Source: Artocarpus heterophyllus (taxonomy: Eukaryota > Streptophyta > Magnoliopsida > Rosales > Moraceae). Taken from it: 64,000 nucleotides of DNA. The stretch covers positions 21,660,177-21,724,176 of the forward strand of contig CM046347.1 of NCBI GenBank assembly GCA_025403435.1, read 5' to 3'. Below the pieces are notes generated by a model. That model was not told the DNA's origin. It made no database searches and saw only the letters and a list, made by a program, of their open reading frames with translations. Positions within the stretch are counted from its first letter, which is position 1; each line of letters opens with the position of its first letter. The translations under genes and the position numbers were made by a program. Positions 24,631 through 35,346 of this stretch are shown here, one piece after another.

Positions 24631-24760
24631 ACAGTATTATTCCTACATTGATTTAACTTAAACAGTCTAATTTATGCACTGTATAACCTTAAACAGTCCA
24701 ATTCCTACACTGTATTACTTTTAAGTGTAATGTTTATACTGTATAACTTTATCAGTATAC
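24631..24760. repeat. 31-bp tandem repeat with ACAGT...ACTGT dyads
   Basis: ACAGT-like motifs start at 24631, 24662, 24693, ~24723 and ~24752, and most are followed after ~11 bp by ACTGT. The other LTR has them at 41520, 41551, 41582, 41612 and 41642. The period of 30-31 bp is about three helical turns. Confidence 0.7.
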
Positions 24761-24897
24761 TTTCTTACACTACGTTATTCTAATACTGTATAATTTCTCA
24801 TATTATTATATAGTATTTTTCCTTAAATTGTAATTTTGTCTTACATAATCCTTAACTTATTGCCTTTTTAATGTATTGAAAATGCTTGGGTGTTACA

Positions 24898-25651
24898 ATC
24901 TACCATTCCTAAAAATTTTTGGTCCTCGAAAATTAGAACCTTTATGGGTAGCTCATTTTCCTTATCACCCTTTTCGTTCTTAACATGCTTTCTTGCATCA
25001 CTACTTCCTTACTAAAAACTAAGCCTCTATCTCGGAACTTCAATAATTTTCATCATGTTATTGACATATTTCCTTAAATTGCAACACCATATTTCTATTG
25101 TGCAACTCTGATATTTCAACATCTGAGGGCAGTTTTTAGTTATTTAATGGTTTAGCATTCTACCAATGAATGCTATTCTCGAAAATATGGTTCATTTTTA
25201 TTCAAATAACATCATGTCTATCAAAAGATTAGGGCATCTGACCATAAATCTATAATCTTTCGGTCTTATACCCATTCTAAAATTTTATTTTTCTATATTT
25301 TTCCTCATAATGTATAAATCTCTAGCTTTTATCCTCCAACCTGCGAGGTTTTCGTAGACAGATTTGGCATCATTTTCATGATCGTGGTTCCCATCTGGGT
25401 AGTTTCGAGCTCATTAGCAAGTCTCTACTTAGCAACGGAATGCTTAAGCTCGAAGGAATCGCATAGTTAGTCATTTAACGTCTGGTTGCTCTCAAGCACT
25501 CCTGTTCCATAGAGCACCGAAAATCACTTTCGGACCTCTATTATTCCATTATCTTGATCTACGTTTCCTCGTTATACATGTAGCCAATAGCAAATACTTT
25601 TAACAAAGTAATATTTGCTCAAACGGACAACACCATTGGCCGCAAAAACAA
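24898..25651 (-). other. Family C interior, 3' side (non-coding)
   Basis: About 750 bp between the family C 3' LTR and the Athila insertion, including one TSD copy at its right edge. The minus strand ends AGGAATGGTAGAT before the LTR, resembling a decayed chromovirus polypurine tract. No conserved protein domain is recognisable in either strand. Confidence 0.7.
25647..25651. repeat. TSD AACAA, left copy (Athila)
   Basis: Exact match to 37520-37524. Confidence 0.9.
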
Positions 25652-26671
25652 TGATGGTCACGCCCAAAATATGTTTCTTCTTTAAACGGCGGACGTATGT
25701 AGTATAAAAAAGTTGTCGTATCCACAAGGAGATGAAAATTTGTACCTCGGCAAATTGATAAAAATAAACGGTCAAAAGGCAAGCGGTTTTTCAAAGCTAA
25801 GTTTAAAATGAAAGAAATATTTTTGTGGTTTTTATTCAAAATTTTAATTCAAAAGAAATGAAATTAAAACGGTGAAGCTTGGAGAATCCCTTGTATGTTT
25901 TGCAACTGATATGGAATTTTAATTCTAATTATTAATTATCTAAAGTATTTGATTTATTATATCTTATCTCATTAATTGCAAGCACATTTTACTAATTATA
26001 TAGGTCAACCTAAATCGACAATATAGCAAGCCATAATGCAGTAAGGGTTTTCCTATAAAAACTAGCAAAATAATCATCTGTCACTAATAATTTGGTGCAC
26101 TAATTATAAAAATTATAACAGCTGTTACTCAATTATAATTAACATAATTATAGGATAGAAAAGATAATAACAAATCAAAGTTAATATATTTTAGTGGAAT
26201 AAATTTTTACATTAACTCCGGCAGCACTTCGTCTTATAAAATATCTAGAATCGACAATATAACAAGTCATACTGCAGTAAAAGACATTCCATAAAATTAA
26301 GCATTATTTCATTATTATTAATATTAACTATGCAGCACAATTAAATTACATAAAGAAAGCATGACTAAATTTATGTAAAAATTGGCAGCATAACAACATC
26401 AACAATAATTATTGAAAACATAAAGATATAATTTATTCCACAAAATATAAGCATTACCACACAGATATAGAGTTAAAATCTATACCAAGATACTATGCAT
26501 ACAAGATCATCTCTCTGCCTCACCAGACACTCTACGCTAATTTAAGCATTATTTTATTATTATTTATTACCTAAGAAGATACTGCTGAGTCTAAGTCAGC
26601 AGTAAGGAAAGGAAGGGGAAAGGAGGGCCAAAGGCCCGAAGGGATTATTTTTTCATGGGGCAATGCAAGGC

Positions 26672-26679
26672 TATTTATA
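26672..26679 (-). promoter_or_regulatory. TATA box, Athila 3' LTR
   Basis: TATAAATA on the minus strand, within a short GGCTAT/ATAGCC inverted repeat. The same box is at 36368-36375 in the 5' LTR. Confidence 0.72.
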
Positions 26680-27123
26680 GCCTTGAAAAACTACTGTATA
26701 TTATATGTAATCATCATTTTTTCCTATTGAAAGTTGACATTTTCGGATCAAATTGATCCTTTTTCTCCTCTTTTCTTCTTCGCGCTGGCCCTTCTTTAAT
26801 GTGTGAGAATCTCGCTGAGATTCTGTGCTTCGCGGCATGAGAATGCGCCAAATCGGGATAATTTGGACCGTTAATTTCACGATCGAACGGCTACAAGAGA
26901 CAAGAAAATTGGGTCCAGGTGGGACCAGTGGAAGCGCAATTATGGATCGTCAGATTGGTCCAAGTATTCTCATCTAACGGCTGACAGAACACTGAAACTG
27001 AGCTTGCCCGCACACGATCCAAGACGGTTTGAGACACTCCACTGACATGCTGCAGCTTGTCGACGCGTGTAACGCACGCGCCAATCATATTTTGACACGT
27101 TGACTGCGCCTCTGAGATTCCGC

Positions 27124-27140
27124 TGACGCACCGGATGACG
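27124..27140. promoter_or_regulatory. as-1-like motif TGACG-N7-TGACG
   Basis: Two TGACG cores are 12 bp apart start to start, the geometry of the as-1 element bound by plant TGA-class bZIP factors. It is conserved in the 5' LTR at 36820-36836. It lies about 450 bp upstream of the TATA box in U3, so function is plausible but inferred. Confidence 0.6.
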
Positions 27141-27210
27141 CATTGACACGCGTCTCTTCCTCGGACGGCTGAGATTGATTTGGCAGTGAATCCAACGGCT
27201 CTCATGATGC

Positions 27211-27223
27211 CACGTGTCTCATT
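27211..27223. promoter_or_regulatory. G-box/ABRE-like CACGTG in Athila 3' LTR
   Basis: CCACGTGTC contains a perfect G-box core. The 5' LTR reads CCACGAGTC at this place, so the core is lost in the copy that would drive the element. The coordinates are a small interval around the core. Confidence 0.5.
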
Positions 27224-27838
27224 TAATATAAATTTGAATTTCTTTTATCTTTTTGATGCATTTGATGTCCGATTTTATCCGTTTTAGTGTCGTTTTGTTC
27301 CGTTTTTCCTCCAGATTTTAAATCTGAAAATCACAAACACACTAATATTAATTATTTTACAAACATAATATTTACAAAAATATTAAAAATATTTATTTTA
27401 CATTAAAACACACAAAAATAAATAAAAACTCCTAAAATTTCCAATCTCTTACGGTTTGACACAGATATAATTTTTATGAATTGAAAATATTTTTAGAAAT
27501 TACTAAAAATATAGTAAAATATATTTACAAATTTAAAACACATTATCAAATACTCTAAAGCTCAAAATAAAATAACCATATTATTTTTATGGCTTTCACT
27601 ATTTACATACTAGACACTTATCTAACACACCAAAATGACTCCAAAAATTACTAACAATTCTATTAAACATAAAAACACACTAAAAATACATTTTTAAACA
27701 CATTTACACACTAAGACATAAAAATACTTATTAACACAAAATGCTACTAATTAGAGGATTTAATGAGAAATAAAAGCATAAATAAATAATTTAAGCCTTA
27801 GAAAATGTACACTTTTATAGTCTCATCATACCCCCCAA

Positions 27839-27852
27839 CCAGCTTATTGCTA
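27839..27852 (-). other. Athila polypurine tract
   Basis: The minus strand reads GGTTGGGGGGTA immediately before the 3' LTR start, a standard plus-strand primer site. Confidence 0.82.
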
Positions 27853-29323
27853 GTATCTAGCAATTAAAGCGATAAAATTTTGAAATGATTTATTGAATAT
27901 CCATACAATGAAAATCATTTAACAATAATTTGACTTATCTAACTAGATAGACTAACAAAACAAAACTTTTATTTGAACAATTTATATGCTATTTAACAAA
28001 ATGTATACAAACCAAACTTAGTGTAGAAAGGGATAATGAATAATTATGAAGTTTCATCCAAAACTAGGAATATTATGGTTGTGATATTTTGCTTCAAATC
28101 ACTCCTTCAAGCAGCAACACTTCAAATTATTGATTTGGAACAATTAAAGAGCAGAAACATAAAACAGAAATATTGACAAACTTTACAATTATGGATAGTG
28201 TAATGTTTGGCTCCCTTAAGCTTTCTCCATAACCCATTTAACGAGCTTTGGGTTAGTAACTCCTAGACCAGTTGGCCTAAGGTACTAGGTGTTGAAGCAC
28301 CCCTTAGAACTTACTTACTCGAGCTAAAGAGGCTATGAACCAAACTTATCCAACTTTATTCATTTACATAATAACGCACTTTATTTATTTACAAAATTTT
28401 TTTTTCTTCTTTTTTTTCTTCCTTCTTTTTTTCTTTTCTTTTTTTTTGAAATATTGCTGCCTTTAATTGTTCATCTTCACAAAATAACAAAACTCAAATA
28501 TTCATAGCTTGGACTTACCACCACAATTAAGCATTATAGTGAGTGTGTGAAAAGAATGGCTTACAAACACTTTGAAAAATAAACACATAAAAATGTTAAA
28601 TAAAACTAAAGTTTTGAAAGTGTATAAAATTAAATAATTCAAAGAATAGAAAAATAATATTACATTAATATAAAATTCAAAAATCAAAACAAAATGATAA
28701 CACATTAATTACTAAGAAACTAATATTTACAAAACTTTTTTATTTTTATTTTTAAATTTTATGACTCACAAAAATAACACACAAAAATGAAAAATGTACA
28801 AGAATCTGGAGCAAAATAAAAAATGTGGACAAAAATAAAAAAATTTTAGCACAACATTGAAGCACAAATCTCATATGCATAACTTTTAAGCACAACTCTT
28901 TCCCCCCAACCTAAAATATACATTATCCAAAATGAATAAAAGAACGGTGAAAGCAGCAAAAATATTACCTGAATTAGCACAGCTGCAGACATGATCTGTG
29001 GTAAACTTAACGAACCAAAAACTAAAAACTAACAACAATATATTACAAATTGGGTCTTTTAAAGTCAGATTCCCTAGACTTTTTTTTTTTTTTTTTGGTT
29101 TCGAAAGTCAAAAATCATATTTTTACACAAATTCTTCAGAATTCATCTCAAGAGGCCGCAAATGTTAAGTATTTACTAATCACAATTGATTATAACCTCC
29201 TTAATCTCAGCTATCCTACAAGAATTAATTTTGAGATTTATTTTCAACTTTCAAAGGATTTTTTTTATATAAGAAAACAGACAACAAAAATAAATATTTA
29301 AAAGAGAATAAATAGAAAACTAT
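27853..29323 (-). other. Athila post-integrase untranslated region
   Basis: About 1.5 kb between the integrase stop and the 3' LTR, where Athila elements often carry an env-like frame. Only frames below ~85 codons exist and none resembles a membrane glycoprotein. It contains a ~45-bp purine-rich run (28400-28449 on the minus strand), a T16-17 run near 29080, and a second GGTTGGGGGG tract at 28909-28925. Confidence 0.75.
28909..28925 (-). other. Second polypurine-like tract in Athila interior
   Basis: The minus strand reads AGGTTGGGGGGAAAGAG. It shares GGTTGGGGGG with the LTR-adjacent tract about 1.07 kb further downstream. It could be an internal plus-strand priming site or a leftover LTR-boundary duplication. 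Confidence 0.55.
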
Positions 29324-32300
29324 TCAAGGTTGATAAACTGGAGCCATAAGAGTGACTTCTTCGGGTTCAGTTATCCGTTCTATGTAGCTTTTCAATCTCT
29401 GGCCATTTACTTTGAGTATCCTTCCATCGGATGGATCTTCAATTTCAACAACACCATTAGGGAAAACCTGTTTCACAATATATGGACCTGTCCATCGTGA
29501 TTTTAACTTACCAAGATGAAGGTGAAGATGAGATTCATAAAGATGAACCCGTTGATTTGGCTCAAAGTTCTTTCTCAGAATATGTTTGTCATGAAATGCT
29601 TTCATTTTTGCTTTGTAAATCCGTGAATTATTGTAAGCATCATTCCTTAATTCCTCAAGTTTAGAGAGTTGAAGCTTCCGTTCAATACCTGCAGCACTAA
29701 GATCAAAGTTGAGAGCTTTAATAGCCCAATAAGCTTTATGTTCAAGTTCTACAGGTAAATGACAGGCTTTTCCAAAGACAAGCCTATAGGGGGACATTCC
29801 TAAAGGAGCTTTGTAAGCTGTACGGTATGCCCAGAGTGCATCTTAAAGACGTAAGGACCAATCTTTTCGATCAGGATTCACTGTTTTTTCCAAAATTTGT
29901 TTGATCTCTCTATTTGCTAACTCAGCTTGCCCATTTGTTTGTGGGTGATAGGCAGTCGAAACTTTATGAATTACACCATACTTTCGCATCAAAGTTTCAA
30001 AAGAACGGTTGCAAAAATGTGTGCCTTGATCACTGATTATAGTACATGGTGTACCATACCTAGATAACATGTTTTCTTTCAAGAACTTTATAATAGTTGT
30101 ATTATCATTAGTACGGCATGCAATGGCTTCAACCCATTTTGAAACATACTCCACAGCAAGAAGGATATATAGGTACCCAGAAGAAGGTGGAAAAGGTCCC
30201 ATAAAGTCTATTCCCCAACAATCAAATATTTCAATTGCTATAATTGGGTTTAGAGGCATCATGTGACGACGAGACAGAGTACCTAACTTTTGACAATTTT
30301 CACAGGAACGACAATAATGATAAGTGTCTTTGAACAAAGTGGGCCAATAAAGACCACATTAGAGGATTTTTGCAGCAGTTTTCTTGGCAGAAAAATGACC
30401 ACCACATGCATCAATGCTACAAAATTTTATGACACTATTCACTTCATCTTCAGGAATGCAATGTCTCATGATTTGATCACGACAGTATTTGAAAAGGTAT
30501 GGATCATCCTAGTAAAAGTTATGCACTTCAATCAAAAACTTTCTTTTGTCTTGCAAACTCCAAGCAGATGGAATTTCTCCAGTTGCCGAATAATTGACAA
30601 TGTGTGCATACCAAGGTAACTTGGTAACAGAGAACAGATGTTCATCAGGAAATTCATCATGAATTGGTGAACCATCGACAGAATCATTGACCTCTAAACG
30701 AGATAAGTGGTCAGCTACCACATTCTCAACTCCTTTCTTGTCCTTGATAGTTAAATCAAACTCTTGCAGAAGAAGGATCCACCTGATAAGTCGAGCTTTA
30801 GCATCCTTCTTAGAAAAGAGATACTTAAGGGCAGAATGATCAATGAAAATGGTGATGGGTGAACCGATTAGGTATGAACGAAACTTATCAAGCGCAAATA
30901 CTACAGCAAGTAATTCCTTTTCAGTGGTTGAGTAATTCATTTGAGCATTGTTCAAGGTTTTGCTTGCATAGTACACTACAAAAGGTTTTCCTTCCCTTCG
31001 TTGACCTAAGACGGCTCCTACAGCATAATTGCTTGCATCACACATGACTTCAAATGGTAGACTCCAATAAGGGGATTGCACGATAGGTGCAGAAGTTAAC
31101 TTAGATATCAGTGTTCGGAAAGACACTTCACATTTTTTTGTCCATTCAAACACAGCATCTTTCCACAGGAGATTACACAGTGGTCTTGATATGGCTGAAA
31201 AATTTTGAATGAACCTCTTATAAAATCCAGCGTGTCCAAGAAAAGATCGAACATCTCTAACAGTCTTTGGAGTGGCCAAGTTTGAAATAAGCTCAATCTT
31301 AGCTGGATCAACTTCAATTCCTCTTTCAGAGACAATGTGTCCAAGAACTATGCCAGATGGAACCATAAAATGGCATTTTTCCCAATTTAACACAAGGCCT
31401 TTTTCTTCACATCTTTTCAAAACAGCTTCCAGGTTAAGTAGACAAGTATCAAACGAATTACCAAAAACAATCAAATCATCCATGAAAACTTCCATAATCT
31501 TCTCAACCATGTCACTAAAAATGCTCATCATGCATCTTTGAAATGTAGCTGGAGTGTTACAAATCTTGAATGACATTCGTCGGAAAGCAAAAGTACCAAA
31601 AGGACATGTAAATGTGGTCTTTTCCTGATCTTCTAATGCTATCTCTATCTGATAATATTCTGAATATCCATCTAGAATGCAATAGAAAGGATGACCAGCT
31701 ACACGTTCTAAGATTTGATCGATGAACGGGAGTGGAAAATGGTCTTTTCGAGTGGCGGCCTTTAATTTTCGATAATCAATGCACATTCGCCATCCAGTGA
31801 CAACTCTTGTAGGGACAAAATCTCCTTTTTCATTTGTTATCACAGTTACACCAGATTTCTTAGGAACAACTTAAGTTGGACTGACCCATTTACTGTCCGC
31901 AATGGGGTAAATGATACCAGCATTTAACAGTTTCAAAACTTCATTCCTCACGACTTCTTTCATTGTTGGGTTTAGTCTCCTTTGCGGATCTCTTTTTGGA
32001 TTATCACCTTCTTCCAATTGAATGTGATGGGAGCAAATCAGGGGACTAATACCCTTGATATCAGCTATTGTCCAACCCAATGCTTTTTTATGATCACGCA
32101 ACATGTTAATTAACCGTCGCTCTTGCGATTCATCGAGTTTGGATGAAATGATAACAGGAAAAGATTCATCAGCTCCTAATAATGCATATTTTAGTCCTTC
32201 AGGAAGTTGGGCTATTTTGGGATTTTCTTCAGTGGATGGTTTTGGCTTCTCTCCTTCTAGGAATAGCTTTTCAAAATATGGTTGCCAAAACTTTGTTTCT

Positions 32301-34510
32301 TTGTCAAGTGAATGTTTAGGAATATCAGGAATGGGATTGGGATTTTCAAGATCAGGACCTTGAAAAATTTCTTCAAGCACATCGGTTCGCTTTTGAAATT
32401 CTTCATGAACAGCTTCATCAATGATTTTAGTGTAAGAACACTCATTATTGATTTGAAATTGCTTCCTTATATGGAAAACATTCACTTCAAGAGTCATATT
32501 TCCAAAAGAGATTTTCATGAGACCATTTCGACAATTGATGAGAGCATTAGCCGTAGCTAAGAAAGGTCTTCCGAGGATGATAGGAATTTTTGATTCTATA
32601 TCCACCTCAGTTTGAGTGTCTAAAATGAGAAAATCCACGGGGTAATAAAACTTATCAACTTATAACAAAACATCTTCAACTATCCCTCGTGGTTTCTTTA
32701 TGGATCGGTCTGCGAGTTGCAAGACCACAGATGTTGGCTTAATCTCTCCAAGGCCTAGTTGCGAGTAAATTGAATAGGGCATGAGGTTGACGCTCGCTCC
32801 TAAGTCTAACAAGGCTTGAGTGATTTCGTGGGTTCTTATGTAACAGTTGATTGTGGGACATTCAGGATCTTTGTACTTGACCGGTACTCTTTGCTCAAGA
32901 ACTGCACTTAGTTGCTTAGTTAAGAATGCATTCCTTGGGACATGATGATTTCTTTTCATAATGCAAAAATCTTTTATCACTTTGGCATAAGCAGGCACTT
33001 GTTTGAGAATTTGCAAAAGAGGAAGATCGATTCGAACTTGCTTCAAATGTTCCAAGATGTGTTCATAATTTTCTGGCACTTTCCTAGTAGTTTGAAGAGC
33101 TTGAGGAAAAGGGACTTCTACTGGAAATTTATTCACTTCTTCTTCTTTTTGAGGAACACTTTCTTCCTTACTCGCATCTGTGGTGTTTGATTTTTCCAAT
33201 GATTTACCACTGCGAGTAGTAGCATGACTAACCTCTTCATCCTTCTCTTCGGTGTTAGATGTTTGTATCATGCTTTGTCCTTCAAAAATGACCAAAGCTT
33301 GAGATGAACATTTTTCATTCAATTTCGAAATTTCTTTTGTCATATGTGTTAAAGCAGCTTCAATTTTTTTACATGACTTGCTTTGTATCTCAATGAATGC
33401 TTGTAATGTTTCTTCAAGAGATTTGCTCGAGTGTGAATCATGTTGAAGAGCATTTTCTCCTGAGTGCATTTCTTCTTCATTCCATTGATTTCCAAATGAT
33501 TGCTCTTGATTTGAATTCCTCCTGTCGAAATTCAAGTTGCTTCTTCCATCAGGATTGAAAGTTTCAGGATAAGGGGTACAAGGCTTATGATTTGTCTTTA
33601 AGGCATTACATTGTTCCTCATATTTTCCTATCACTTCCTGATAAACATGACAGTCCAGTGGCTGTTGGTCAAACCTTTCATTCACAAAATTTGTTCCTTG
33701 TACTTCAACTTTTGTGACTGCATGACTTCCTTTCTCATTCTTTGCCTTGAGGATTTCTAATTCTCTTGTGAGGTTTTCAACTTGAACCCTAAGGTTATAG
33801 CTATCCTCTTTCTTCAATTGATGAACTTCAGTTGATCGCAACTGTTGAGAAACATCTAATTCAGCCCACAAATGAACTTTTTCAGCAAATTCATCAAGGA
33901 ATTCCTTGGTCTCTTCAGGATCCTTGTGTAAAAATTTTCCATTGCACATCACTTCCAGATATTGGCGATCATGACTTGTGAGTCCTTCATAGAAAAAGCT
34001 GACAAGACGCCAATTCTCGTAACCATGGTGAGGACATTGACTTAACAAATCTTTGAATCTTTCCCATGCTTCGTAGAAATTTTCATGATCGTTTTGGGAG
34101 AAAGTCAGAATTTGTTTCTTGAGATTGTTGGTCTTTTGATATGGATAGTATTTGTAGAAGAAAGCAGATGTCATGTCATGCCATGATTGAATGGATCGAG
34201 GTCTTAAAGAATAAAGCCAACTTTTAGCTTTATCTTTCAGTGAGAAAGGGAGAATTTTCAATTTGATGGAATTAGCGATATCAGGGTGGCTATGAAAAGT
34301 GGCAACAACTTCTTCAAATTCACGAATATGAACATAAGGATTTTCGCTTTTTAATCCAAAGAAGGTTGGTAAGAGTTGAATTATGCCAGGCTTAAAATCT
34401 TGTTGTGGAAGATTTGATGGAAACACAATGCATGAAGGAGTTAAAGTGCGAGTCAGATGCATGAAATCTTTCATCAGCATTCTTTGAGGGTTCTCACCAA
34501 GATTCTCCAT
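29324..34510 (-). pseudogene. Athila gag-pol polyprotein, one frame with five stop codons
   Basis: A continuous frame of about 1,728 codons from the ATG at 34510 (MENLGENPQRM) to TGA at 29324. The GTG further upstream (34579) is not a likely start. Gag (LLPTFFGLKSENPYVHIREFEE) covers about residues 20-250, followed by a coiled Lys/Glu-rich part. Protease carries LLDLGAS (codons at 32791-32806). RT has [13 protein letters not shown] and FMDD motifs (31476-31487), then RNase H ([13 protein letters not shown]), and integrase with [22 protein letters not shown] and [10 protein letters not shown] (D,D,E). Stops are at 32660, 31871, 30509, 30359 and 29843, each explicable by one C-to-T or G-to-A change from CAA/CAG or TGG. 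There is no frameshift. It is dead as it stands but clearly recent. Confidence 0.93.
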
Positions 34511-35324
34511 TGCGAACGAATTTGCAAGAGTGGTTGACGAAGATGAAGAATACGAAAAAGGAGTTTGACAATTGTTCACTAGGGTATTTTAAGTCTAAAG
34601 CCTTAACAGATCGACTAAGTTTGAATCATTAACCCTGAGTATTTTTTTTATATTATTATTATTTTTTTATTTTTTTATTTTTGATTTTAATTTTTTTTTT
34701 ACAAGGATAAAGACAAATGCTAAGCTTTTCTTTATTCAAGGAGAATAAAGTTGTGAATGAAAAGCACTCGCCTGAGTTATTTTGTAGATCTTGAAAATTA
34801 TATACTTTAAGGATGTTCCTAGGAAAGATTGGTGGGGCTAAGGCTCCTTAAAAACCAATCTCCTAGTCAGAGCACCGTTCCCAGAATGACTGGTGTTGAG
34901 AAAGTTTCCAAAATTAACCGGCTATGGGAATGGTATCCGAGCTAGTACTAGCATCCAAACAGAACTTCCTCAAAGGATACTCTTCACAAAACCACAATTT
35001 ATTTTATGAAAAACCTAACTCTAAAATTTTATGATGTTTTATTTCTAAGGCAAAAACTTAAATCTAAACCTCAAACTAACAAAATAAATATTTTACAAGG
35101 AAAAGGAAAGAAAATAAAATTTTTATGACTTTTTTTTATTTTTTATTTTTTTTTGAATAGTGAACAGTGTGTGAATAGTGACATGAATAGTAACTTTGTG
35201 AATAGTAGCCTACTTAATTAAATATTCAAACTAAAATAACAATATTTACAGTATTTACAAGATAAGGACAAAGTACTTACCTGGTTTCCTGCTTAATTTA
35301 GCAATCTGACAAAGTAACAGCACC
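34511..35324 (-). other. Athila leader
   Basis: About 0.8 kb of untranslated sequence between the primer site and gag, with T-rich/A-rich runs near 34640-34700 and 35128-35153. No reading frame of note. Confidence 0.8.
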
Positions 35325-35342
35325 TCCCCGGCAACGGCGCCA
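35325..35342 (-). other. Athila primer-binding site (tRNA-Asp)
   Basis: The minus strand reads TGGCGCCGTTGCCGGGGA, complementary to the 3' end of plant tRNA-Asp(GUC) including CCA. It starts four bases inside the 5' LTR. This primer is typical of the Athila lineage. Confidence 0.9.
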
Positions 35343-35346
35343 GATT

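Larger units (their letters stand above)
21654..24897 (-). repeat. 3' LTR of family C (3244 bp)
   Basis: On the + strand it runs from TGTGACGACCC to GGGTGTTACA. It aligns by eye along its whole length with 37868-41787, but lacks about 660 bp near 24200 and a shorter stretch near 22990. It contains three internal repeat arrays (22240-22530, 22787-22893, 24631-24760). It has no coding frame. Confidence 0.85.
25652..27838 (-). repeat. 3' LTR of Athila element (2187 bp)
   Basis: It runs from TGATGGTCACG to CTCATCA on the + strand and is nearly identical to 35347-37519. A GC-rich block at about 26860-27220 contrasts with the AT-rich remainder. It holds an as-1-like pair of TGACG motifs, a W-box-like TTGACT and a CACGTG G-box. 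The TATA box is at 26672-26679. Confidence 0.92.

Noticed and set aside
26891..27205. A 104-codon ATG frame in the Athila LTR, open in both LTRs (also 36587-36901)
   Set aside because: It lies in the GC-rich U3 block upstream of the TATA box. The two LTRs are nearly identical, so shared openness carries little weight, and no protein family is recognisable. GC-rich DNA gives long chance frames.
28502..28705. A hydrophobic 67-codon frame in the Athila post-integrase region as an env remnant
   Set aside because: It is too short and very AT-rich, with no signal peptide followed by an ectodomain and no supporting conservation. AT-rich DNA commonly gives Phe/Leu/Ile-rich frames.
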